DNA of 36,318 nucleotides from Thermoproteaceae archaeon (GTDB lineage Archaea > Thermoproteota > Thermoprotei > Thermoproteales > Thermoproteaceae): contig JAJHRB010000007.1 in NCBI GenBank assembly GCA_020833025.1, positions 1 to 36,318 of the forward strand. Direction: 5' to 3'. The notes under the pieces were generated by a model. That model did not search any database and had not been told where the DNA came from. It saw nothing but the letters and a program-made list of their open reading frames with translations. Shown piece by piece: positions 9,531-17,760 of this stretch. A program made the translations under genes and the position numbers. Positions within the stretch are counted from its first letter, which is position 1, and each line of letters starts with the position of its first letter.

Positions 9531-9538
9531 CGCGAAAT

Positions 9539-10435
9539 CTATGTGGCACACACCGTTTTCTTGCAGCTGCGCTTTGCTATAGATGCCGGCTTCTTGTCGT
9601 GCTGCTTATTTGCTCTGGTTTCCGCGTAGATCGATATTACGCCTCCTAAAATCACCAGAGCCCCACCGGCGGCGGTCCATTGCGATGGCGTCTGGCCCAG
9701 AAACAAGAAGGCAAACGTCGACGCATAAACTGGGTCCAGATAGCTGAGCGCGGACGCCAGCTGTACCGTGATTCTGCGCAACGCGTCGTACCACAGAAAC
9801 AGCGCCAACAAGGTGTTTAACACGGCGGCTGTAAACGCCGCGACTAAGGCGGAGGGGGTCGCCTCAAATCTGTATAGCGCCAGAAAAGGCGCCGTGAAAA
9901 ATGTTGCCACAGATGTCTGACATAGAACTAAATGGATAGGCGCCATGCGACTTGCGGAGAGCTTGCTGGTAACTATAAGCGCTGCATAAAACGCGGCGCT
10001 TAATGCGGCAAATAAGACGCCTAAGGGCGTAGTGTAGCTGGCGAACCCCATTAGCATGGTTACGCCGATAAACGAGACTAGTAAGGCCAGTAACTTTAGT
10101 GTCTGCATTTTCTCGCCGAGAAAGTGCATGTAAACGCTAGCTATTATGGGGCCTGCATAGTAGATCATAACAGCAGTGGACACCGGCATAAGAGTAGTGG
10201 CGTGGAATAGGAAGATCCAGTTAAGCGCGAGGAAAACGCCAGACAAAATCGCAGTCAGGCTGTCACACGCGAAGCCGCGCAGAGCCACAGCTAGCAAGAC
10301 GGCGGTAATAGCCACCCTGAAGAAGACAAACACAGGCGAAGGAAGTCCAGAAAGCTCGAATATAATGGGTACACTACCCCAAATAGCCGTCACCGCCAGC
10401 ATTTCTAATATGCCGACCGCGACTTGACCCCGCAT
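9539..10435 (-). CDS. EamA/DMT-family transporter
   Basis: 298 aa, about 10 TM, two EamA-like repeats; directly follows the regulator gene. Confidence 0.9.
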   Translation of the reverse strand: MRGQVAVGILEMLAVTAIWGSVPIIFELSGLPSPVFVFFRVAITAVLLAVALRGFACDSLTAILSGVFLALNWIFLFHATTLMPVSTAVMIYYAGPIIASVYMHFLGEKMQTLKLLALLVSFIGVTMLMGFASYTTPLGVLFAALSAAFYAALIVTSKLSASRMAPIHLVLCQTSVATFFTAPFLALYRFEATPSALVAAFTAAVLNTLLALFLWYDALRRITVQLASALSYLDPVYASTFAFLFLGQTPSQWTAAGGALVILGGVISIYAETRANKQHDKKPASIAKRSCKKTVCAT

Positions 10436-10436
10436 G

Positions 10437-11978
10437 TCACAACTTGCGGAAGACCAGCACGTAGGTGCCCGACCCTCTTCCTGTGGGATATACTCTATAC
10501 TGTGCCACCGGCTTCAAGCCGAGCGCAGACGCCGCGCCTACGAACTTCTCCACCGACGTCTTCCTCTCCTCTATGTATGCCACCCCCAGCAGAAGCGAGG
10601 TGAGCTCAAGCCTATAGAAGTGAAGAAAGGCCTTTTCTACGTCGTCTCCGCTCTCCCTAAGCTCTTTGGATATGCCGTGGTACGTCTTCGCCAAGATGTC
10701 CAGGGCCAATTTTATCTTTTCTGCCCTAGCGGCGTGGTATGCAGATAGGAGCTCCACGCGATATCTCTCTAGCGGGATGTCCAGGAGGTAGCGCAGATGA
10801 TGCATTATTATATTTCTCCGCCTTTCTCGCTCATTGTTATAGTCCGCTATAAACTCATCAGCCACAACGAGCAGGCCGCCGCTTCTCAGTCTCGACGAAA
10901 TCCATTCAAGGAAGTTCTCGATATGATGCGAAGCTCCGAACGAAACCACAGCAGAAGTGCCGGCGGGCACGTCGTCCAGCACTTGAACCGGGCTCAACTT
11001 CCTGAAAAACGGCGAAGATTCCACACAGGATATTTTCAAATCGGGCAAAAGCTCCGCCAGAATCCTTTCGTGATAGGCAGGGCCGCATGTCACGCTGATT
11101 ACCTCCGTAATTCTGCGCTTATAGAGCTCGTACGCGACATATACGGCCTGCTCGGCATAGCCAGGATGAAGAGGCTCGTAGATAAGATATTCGTACACAT
11201 CAAAATTCTGCTCGAACGGCGTAGTTCTCAAAACCTGTGGAAGGTTAGCACCCCTCGCGTGTACGACGGCTTTAGGTAGCGTCAACCTGCCAGCTAACGT
11301 GTTGTACTCGGCGGAAAGAATGTCAAAGAGGAGTAGATCCAGATACCTCTCCGGGGGCTGTTTCTTGTTTACCACCGAGATCGCATAGGCGAGGATCTCA
11401 TTGTCAACGTCTGGCTCAAGCAAGTCCCTAACCCCCTCTGTAACTACAGGCGTGGCGTCGAGGTACCATCTCTTGGCAGGTCTTCTCTGCGTGTGATAAA
11501 ACATAGCCACGACGGCAACAGCGCCGCCGCCCACCGCCATATAGAGATGGGGCTCCCCGCCGTAGAATTTGGCCGTCTCCCCCTCCCAGACGTACTTCGG
11601 CGCGTCGAGAGGCCCCACTATCATAGCCCCCTCAATTACGTGAACTACCTCAAGCGGCGAGTTTTCATGCGGCTCCGCGTAGCGTGTAGCCCCGGCTCCC
11701 AGCCTCATGAGATACACCTCCTTGCTGTTCCTTCGTTCTATTAAACGAACTTCGACGCCGTTTTCGGCGACGGATAGACTATGTTCCACAAGCTCGCCAA
11801 ACGTAACGCCTAAGGCGTTGGCGATTTTCCACAGGGTAGAGATGGTGGGGCTTACCCTCCCTTGCTCAATGGCCCACAACGCCGATTTGGAGATTCCTAC
11901 CAATTTTGCTAGTTGCGACAAGGTAAGACCCCGCTTCTCTCTGAGCTCCATAATCCTTTTCCCAACGGCGACTTCCAC
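10437..11978 (-). CDS. XRE-family HTH + cupin + SAM-methyltransferase-like fusion protein
   Basis: N-term GKRIMELREKRGLTLSQLAKLVGISKSALWAIEQGRVSP (XRE HTH), then cupin-like region, then Rossmann-like ITEVISVTCGPAYHERIL..LKISCVESS..LRSGGLLVVADEFI. Confidence 0.75.
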   Translation of the reverse strand: MEVAVGKRIMELREKRGLTLSQLAKLVGISKSALWAIEQGRVSPTISTLWKIANALGVTFGELVEHSLSVAENGVEVRLIERRNSKEVYLMRLGAGATRYAEPHENSPLEVVHVIEGAMIVGPLDAPKYVWEGETAKFYGGEPHLYMAVGGGAVAVVAMFYHTQRRPAKRWYLDATPVVTEGVRDLLEPDVDNEILAYAISVVNKKQPPERYLDLLLFDILSAEYNTLAGRLTLPKAVVHARGANLPQVLRTTPFEQNFDVYEYLIYEPLHPGYAEQAVYVAYELYKRRITEVISVTCGPAYHERILAELLPDLKISCVESSPFFRKLSPVQVLDDVPAGTSAVVSFGASHHIENFLEWISSRLRSGGLLVVADEFIADYNNERERRRNIIMHHLRYLLDIPLERYRVELLSAYHAARAEKIKLALDILAKTYHGISKELRESGDDVEKAFLHFYRLELTSLLLGVAYIEERKTSVEKFVGAASALGLKPVAQYRVYPTGRGSGTYVLVFRKL

Positions 11979-11981
11979 GCC

Positions 11982-11999
11982 AGTTCTATATTTAGAACT
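11982..11999. promoter_or_regulatory. Palindromic operator-like site AGTTCTA-TATT-TAGAACT at the XRE-cupin gene promoter
   Basis: 7-bp perfect arms, between TTTTAAG TATA box and the GTG start at 11978. Confidence 0.6.
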
Positions 12000-12050
12000 T
12001 AAAATTGTTCAGCCCGTCTATCGCCGACCACCGCTCGCCCACCAACGCTC

Positions 12051-12356
12051 TCATCGCCGAGTGCTCTGACCGCAGAGGCTATGCATCATGATACTCATGT
12101 TGCTATTCTCCAGCAGTGGCGGCAATTTCGGCCTGAACCATGCGCCGCTGTAACAAAAGAAAGTAAGGGTAGCCCAGATCCCGGGGTCTACGCTGAGCGC
12201 TTGCGCAGTCACGTAGTCAGCCTAGGCGCAGTTTTCGCCGGTCACAATAGTGCCGCCTGCCATGCAGTAAGCGTTTCTCGCCACTTAGTGCTTATACAAG
12301 GTCCTGAAGCTTTCATACATGTTCTGTGTCTCTTTCGGCCCCAGGATCTGTAGCGT
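12051..12356 (-). pseudogene. Decayed protein-coding remnant
   Basis: Minus frame reads TLQILGPKETQNMYESFRTLYKH*VARNAYCMAGGTIVTGENCA*ADYVTAQALSVDPGIWATLTFFCYSGAWFRPKLPPLLENS with two in-frame stops. Confidence 0.35.
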
Positions 12357-12615
12357 CCCTCCCGAAGACTCTGCGCCTTTCCTCGGTCGTTGACACTTCT
12401 TCACAACGCAATTGAGGCCGCCGGCGGCCCCGAGGCGGCCAAAATTAGGCCGTACGCTGCAGCTGACCTCCTAAGGCCGGCCAGGAGGGACGATGAAGTA
12501 AGAGAGGCGATAGCGATGTACCTCGCCGAGATGGCGAGAAGCAGAGCGCCGAGACGGAGAGTTCGCTGAATGTTTAAGTTAGAATGCCGGCCGGGCATGA
12601 CGGGAATAAAGGAGT

Positions 12616-12732
12616 TGGTGGACCGGCCGGGATTCGAACCCGGGATCGCCCGCGCTCTCGGGCGTATTGTGGCACGCCGCGCCAAGCGGGCATCCTTCCG
12701 CTAGACTCGGCGGTCTCGATCTCTACCGGCCC
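12616..12732 (-). tRNA. tRNA-Ala(GGC) with two introns and encoded CCA
   Basis: Exons give GGGCCGGTA-GTCTAGCGGAAGGAT-G-CCCGC-TTGGCGC-GCGGG-CGATC-CCGGGTTCGAATCCCGG-CCGGTCC-A with G3:U70; introns about 12706-12722 and 12655-12679. Confidence 0.88.
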
Positions 12733-13559
12733 TCGCGCCGGTCCTGTGCCCTGATTATCCGCGTTTAAAAAAGTTTTTCGCTTTATCGGCATCCGAGCCA
12801 GGAGATCCGCGCAGGCTTCTCTGCACTCTAGCCCAGGTCGGCCGCTAATAGCAGGAAAACCAGCCTAGTTGGCTAGCAGTATGCGTAAACGGTGCGAGGA
12901 GCTGCGGCGCTGCGTGTATCGAAACCGCCCTCAGGGGCTGCTGGACAGCCCACGGTCAAGGAGCTGGGACCGTGAGCTTGCCTGGGTCTCAGCGGCAGGT
13001 AGGTTAAAGTCAAGGCACTGGGCAGGCCCGCCGATATGCATGCAGTGCCGCGTCAGGATATACGCAGATGCTGAGAGCGTGGCGAGGAAGGCGGTGGGAG
13101 CCGGGCCTCTCAGGGGCATGCATGCCGATAGCCGCCTGATTAATAGCATGCTGGTGATCCGCGTCCACGGCCTGGGCGTGCCGCTTCAGGTCTCTCTGCG
13201 TGAGGCAGGCAGGAGCTGGCGCGCTGACTGTGAGGTGCCGCCTAATGCCGTCGCCGAGCGTCGCGCCGGCCGTACTGCCGGGTGTGCGGGACTGGCGCTC
13301 TCCTGCCGGCGGGGCCAGCGCCACAGAGCCCCTGCCCGAGCCCGCACGAGCCCGCGCCCGTCTCGCCGCAGCGCGGCTCACGGGCGGGCGCCTCGCTGCA
13401 CCATGCAAGAACTTACTCGCGTCGCCACCACAGCCCTCCCCTCTCGCCCTCAGGTTATCGATGGCCCGCGGCGTGCCGGCTCAACATAGTCCATCCGCGC
13501 GGATTTGCACGCGGGGCGCCGGGTTTTGCGTGCCGGCGGAAGTTGAGGGCGTGCGGCTC

Positions 13560-13979
13560 TCAGCCCCAGAGCATGTACTCCTCCTTCAGTAACTCTTGCA
13601 GCACTGCTCTCTCGAAGCACAGGTCCCTCACGGATATCACGCCGACGAGCTCGCCATCTCTGTTGACAATTACCAGGTGCCTGATTTTGTGCTCGCGCAT
13701 TCTCTCCGCGGCGACCCAGATAGGGTCTGTGTCGAGGGCAGTGACCGGGGGCTTTCTCGCTACCTCGACGGCAGGCCTCTCGGGGTCTACATGCTCTGCT
13801 ACCGCCCTCACGACGTCTCTCTCCGAAATCACGGCAACGGGCCTCCTCGGGTCGCTCCTAGAGGTCAGAACCACTATCCCTACTCTGCTCCTGGCTAGTT
13901 CTCTTGCCACGTCCCTTATCGTTGCCGTCTCGGAGAGCGAGACTGGCGGCCTTCTTATCAAGTCCGCGCACCTGAGCAT
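13560..13979 (-). CDS. Paired CBS-domain protein
   Basis: Two CBS repeats: RDVARELARSRVGIVVLTSRSDPRRPVAVISERDVVRA and AAERMREHKIRHLVIVNRDGELVGVISVRDL. Confidence 0.92.
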   Translation of the reverse strand: MLRCADLIRRPPVSLSETATIRDVARELARSRVGIVVLTSRSDPRRPVAVISERDVVRAVAEHVDPERPAVEVARKPPVTALDTDPIWVAAERMREHKIRHLVIVNRDGELVGVISVRDLCFERAVLQELLKEEYMLWG

Positions 13980-14029
13980 GGACAGCTCAGTAACCCGCCC
14001 AATTAAACAATATTATCGCAATTGTCGAA

Positions 14030-14758
14030 CTACACCGGCACGCGTAGCACTACGTCAACAGGAAAGCTAAGCCGGAGCGCCAGCCCCTCCCGCGCCATCA
14101 GCACCGAGGCCCCGACGACTCGCGCGCCTGCCGCTTGCGCCAAGTTCGCTAGGGCCTCGAGAGTCCTGCCCGTCCTGGCTATGTCGTCGACTACAAACGC
14201 GCGATCCCCACGCCCAATTTGCGTCGCGGGAATGTAGAGCGTGACGGGCCTCCCCTCCCTCAGCAGCGTGTACTCATAATTTGCAACTCCCGGCTCTCTG
14301 TACTGCTTGGCGACAACGAGTCTGGCGGAGAGCCGCGAGGCCGCGACGACGGCAAGCGGCACTCCGTCGACTGCCGCCGTGAGGACGACGTCTACTTCAA
14401 GCTCGGGGAACCTCCTGCTGAGGTATATGCCGTACAGCTCCCAGAGCTCGGGCAGGTTTGCAAATGACATGTCTACATAGGTCTCGTACGTCCTCACTAG
14501 CGTCTTGATAATGCTTGACAGCGGGTACGCTCTTTCGAGCGCTGCCAGCATCCTCCCGGCTGTGTCTGGAGACGGCAGCATGTCGCCCGTGACGTACCTG
14601 GAGAGAACGCTCTCTGGCAGGCTGAGCAGCACGGAAAGGTCTCTGTACGTCACATTCAGCAGCCGCTTCACCGACTTCAGGTAGTTAACTGCGTCGAGTC
14701 TTAGCCTTAGGCTCTCCATTCTTCTCGCGAAATTTCTCGTGACCTCTCTCGCAGACAC
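14030..14758 (-). CDS. PRTase-type transcriptional regulator (GfcR-like)
   Basis: N-terminal HTH LNVTYRDLSVLLSLPESVLSRYVTGDMLPS plus PRTase loop FVVDDIARTGRTLEAL. Confidence 0.85.
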   Translation of the reverse strand: MSAREVTRNFARRMESLRLRLDAVNYLKSVKRLLNVTYRDLSVLLSLPESVLSRYVTGDMLPSPDTAGRMLAALERAYPLSSIIKTLVRTYETYVDMSFANLPELWELYGIYLSRRFPELEVDVVLTAAVDGVPLAVVAASRLSARLVVAKQYREPGVANYEYTLLREGRPVTLYIPATQIGRGDRAFVVDDIARTGRTLEALANLAQAAGARVVGASVLMAREGLALRLSFPVDVVLRVPV

Positions 14759-14768
14759 TATCTAGTGT
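14755..14768. promoter_or_regulatory. Palindrome ACACTA-TC-TAGTGT overlapping the GfcR-like gene start
   Basis: Perfect 6-bp arms spanning the GTG start at 14758, about 15-20 nt from an AT-rich promoter. Confidence 0.5.
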
Positions 14769-14849
14769 GCGCTATATTATTTAATATTAATATCGGGCAG
14801 GCCAGCCCTCTTGCGAGTTGTTTTAATAAGCGCGCGCGGAAGCCTCGCA

Positions 14850-15446
14850 ATGTTAGAGGGCACAGGCGAGCTGGCAATTGAAATGTTCCAGGACTCCATA
14901 ACCGTGTACTACAGGGGTAAGAAAATTCCTGTGCTCGCTCTCTACGCAACGCCAACGCTCCACTACATACAGTTCGTCGCGCCGTACGTTGCCAGGAGGC
15001 TGATAGAGAGCAAGATAGCTGAGTTCAGAATCTGGGACCGCAGAGCCGCGAGAGTGATAGAGCTCGCGTGCAGGGGGCTCTGCCGTTACAGCAGTGCCGG
15101 CGCCGACATAAGCGGCGTGCTCGAGGAGGCGTATTACAACAGCCTTGCCGACGCGATCCTGGCGCGCGCGGCAGCTGTGGACGCGCTGGTCGTGCCGTGC
15201 GCCGACGCGCCGTTCGCCAGGGCGCTCATCAAGCGCGCGAGCGAGAGCGCGCCCGATCTCAAGATAATAGCGTCGCAGTACGGCGGTCAGTGCGTCGGAG
15301 CAGACGTCGTTCACACGCCGCAGCTCGCCGACGTGCCGCTCCCCCTGGGCCCCATCTCCAGAGCCGCGCTGCACACCGCGATGTGGGCCGTCGGGTCGGG
15401 AGAGGCAGAGTGTCCCTTGACGCCGCTGCTCGACTGTTCGTGCTGA
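14850..15446 (+). CDS. Conserved-looking protein of unknown function
   Basis: ATG at 14850 about 25 nt after GTTTTAATAAG; good coding character, Cys-rich C-terminus DCSC. Confidence 0.6.
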   Translation: MLEGTGELAIEMFQDSITVYYRGKKIPVLALYATPTLHYIQFVAPYVARRLIESKIAEFRIWDRRAARVIELACRGLCRYSSAGADISGVLEEAYYNSLADAILARAAAVDALVVPCADAPFARALIKRASESAPDLKIIASQYGGQCVGADVVHTPQLADVPLPLGPISRAALHTAMWAVGSGEAECPLTPLLDCSC

Positions 15447-15600
15447 CGGCAATGCGGCTCAGCCCTCCAGGTGTGCGTCATCGTGTCGGGCGTCCCGACG
15501 GCCCTCATCACGGCAAGCCACGGCGCCCCGCGCCCTCTGCGTGCCCCCGCGGCCCACTTCTTGCAGCAAGGTAAAAAAAAAGCTGGGAGCGCTGCGGCGC

Positions 15601-16425
15601 GTGAGGAGTGCGGGCACCCAGGGTCCGTGCAGGGTAGTTGCCGTGGTCTCGGGCGGTCCCGACAGCACGTGCTACGCCGTGTCGTGGCTCAAGCGCGGCT
15701 GCGACGTGCACGCACTGACGTTCGCGTACGGCCAGAAGGCAAGGGCGGAGGTCGAGAGGGCAGTGGCGCTAATGAGGAGGATAGGCAAGATCGCTGAGAG
15801 CAAGGGCTGGGGGCGCGTGGTCGAGCACAGAGTGGTGGACGTCTCGCGGCTCGGCGAGATGTGGCGGGGCACACAGCTCACGGACGCCTCCGTGCCCGTG
15901 AGGGCGGAGTACGCGCCGACAGTTGTGGTGCCGATTAGGAATGTGGTTATGGCTGCAATTGCCACGGCATATGCCTACACGCTAAAGGCTCTGACCGGCG
16001 CTAGGGTGTACGTCGCGCTGGGCTCTCAGTACGACGACGTAAGGCCGCGGGACGACACGTGGGAGCCGCGATACCCGGACTGCTCTCCCGAGTGCATCGA
16101 GGCGCTGCAGGCAGCCTTTAGGATCTGCCACTTCCGCGCCGAGCGCGACGTGGAGATATGGACTCCGTCCAGAGAGGGCGTCAGGAAGTCGCAACTGCTG
16201 AGGGCGTGTTACGAGGAGGTGGGAGAGCTAGTGTACGAGACGTGGTCGTGCTATAAGCACGGAGAGATCCACTGCGGCGGGTGCGAGAGCTGCAAGAATA
16301 GACACGCGGCCTTTCTTGAGGCGGGAATTCCCGACTGCACGGCATACGCCACGCCGCCAGGTCCTGGTTTTGAGCGGCGCGGCAGCGCGCACGTGCACGC
16401 GAGCTGCCGCAGGCCCTCATCCTGA
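15601..16425 (+). CDS. queC: 7-cyano-7-deazaguanine (preQ0) synthase QueC
   Basis: [21 protein letters not shown]-loop, [39 protein letters not shown] zinc motif; GTG start after TAAAAAAAAA. Confidence 0.93.
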   Translation: MRSAGTQGPCRVVAVVSGGPDSTCYAVSWLKRGCDVHALTFAYGQKARAEVERAVALMRRIGKIAESKGWGRVVEHRVVDVSRLGEMWRGTQLTDASVPVRAEYAPTVVVPIRNVVMAAIATAYAYTLKALTGARVYVALGSQYDDVRPRDDTWEPRYPDCSPECIEALQAAFRICHFRAERDVEIWTPSREGVRKSQLLRACYEEVGELVYETWSCYKHGEIHCGGCESCKNRHAAFLEAGIPDCTAYATPPGPGFERRGSAHVHASCRRPSS

Positions 16426-16461
16426 GATCGGCCCCGCGGCCGCGCGCCTGAAGCGGGGCGG

Positions 16462-17709
16462 CTACTCTGGCGGAGCTGACAGCAGGCTGAGCAGTCTCGT
16501 TAGCGTGTCTCTCGCGCTGCTTTCCAGCGTCTCCAGAACCATGTCTGTTATCTCGCGGAGGGCTGCGCGGGACAGCGACGCCACAGCCAGCGCGTCAATT
16601 GGCGTGTGCCCGCCGCGCGCGAGCGCGTCTATGTATCTCGCCGGCGCGCCGCCCTCCCTCAGTCTCTCAACATACTGGCTCTCCCCGCCCTCCCTCCTTG
16701 CAGTCGCGGCGCTGTGAGCGGCATTTAGAGTCTTGAGGTGCGGCGTTATGTCCGCCGCACGCCTGCCGGCGCTCACGTAAACGCGCGGGAGGGCCACGCC
16801 GCGGGAGCCGAGAAAGGACTGGACAGACGCGTAGTCGTAATAGAGGTTGTCTCCCATCTCTACCAGGAGGAATCCGAGGATCTCGCCGCGGGCCGCGTCT
16901 GCACGCAAATGAATTGTAATGGCGCTCTTGCTCACGCTCACGCACTCGGCGACTTTAAATGCTATGTTCGCAGCGTAGCCTGCATCGAATGAAAGCAAGC
17001 CCTCGACATCAACCCCGCTCACTCTTTCTCGAGTGATGTCAAGAGCATCCGCGAGTCTTAGCACGGCGCCCCAGAAGCTCACATCAATAACGCGGCCGGA
17101 GAGTTGTGCCGGGGGCAGGTCGAGTCTTGCAAATCCCCAGTGGAGCAGCGCCACGTCACTCACGACGCTCGCGAATGCCCTGGCGTCCTCCACGCAGCCG
17201 CTCACAAAGCTCGAGAGCTCCCTTCTCGTAATCTCGCGGCTCACCCACGGGTGTATCACTCTGAGGAATCTCGCAAAGTGCCGCATGTCTGAGGCGCCTA
17301 TGCTAGCGCTCGGCACCATGAGCCTGCCCCACTCTATGATGCTCTTGCCCTCGCCGTACTTCTCAAAGTAGCTGGCGAATTGCCTTAGCCTCGTCGAGAG
17401 GCCGGCGGCGCCCCCTGGGTCTAAGTACTCGCGCAGCGTCGCCGCGTTCAGTGACAGCGCATTGAGCTCTTGCGGCGTGACGAACATTCCCACGTCGTGG
17501 GCGTAAGCAGAGCACGCCAGGAGTGACCCGTGAAGGCCGCCGCACTGCTCGCCGCCCTCTCCCAGCGCGGCGCAGAGCTCCCTTCCCGCCCTCTCCACGC
17601 GGTCTGCGTGAGAGACGCCATGCAGGGTGAGGTGGGGGAGGCCGGAGTGCTTCTCGCGCCTCTCGGCGAATTCCCTGCACGCCTCAGTGGCGCCGCTCCA
17701 CACAGTCAC
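16462..17709 (-). CDS. HD-superfamily phosphohydrolase, HD-CE-like
   Basis: HGVSHADRVER..LLACSAYAHDVGMF (H..HD) and VLRLADALDITRERV (D); large non-HD C-terminal extension. Confidence 0.65.
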   Translation of the reverse strand: MTVWSGATEACREFAERREKHSGLPHLTLHGVSHADRVERAGRELCAALGEGGEQCGGLHGSLLACSAYAHDVGMFVTPQELNALSLNAATLREYLDPGGAAGLSTRLRQFASYFEKYGEGKSIIEWGRLMVPSASIGASDMRHFARFLRVIHPWVSREITRRELSSFVSGCVEDARAFASVVSDVALLHWGFARLDLPPAQLSGRVIDVSFWGAVLRLADALDITRERVSGVDVEGLLSFDAGYAANIAFKVAECVSVSKSAITIHLRADAARGEILGFLLVEMGDNLYYDYASVQSFLGSRGVALPRVYVSAGRRAADITPHLKTLNAAHSAATARREGGESQYVERLREGGAPARYIDALARGGHTPIDALAVASLSRAALREITDMVLETLESSARDTLTRLLSLLSAPPE

Positions 17710-17760
17710 GCGAGGCTTGCAGCGCGCCCGGGAAAAAGTATTATTAACTGCCGCGGCGGC

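Noticed and set aside
12869-13489. 206-aa plus-strand ORF
   Set aside because: Long open frames are common by chance at this GC content; low-complexity Arg/Ala/Pro second half, no promoter or recognisable domain.
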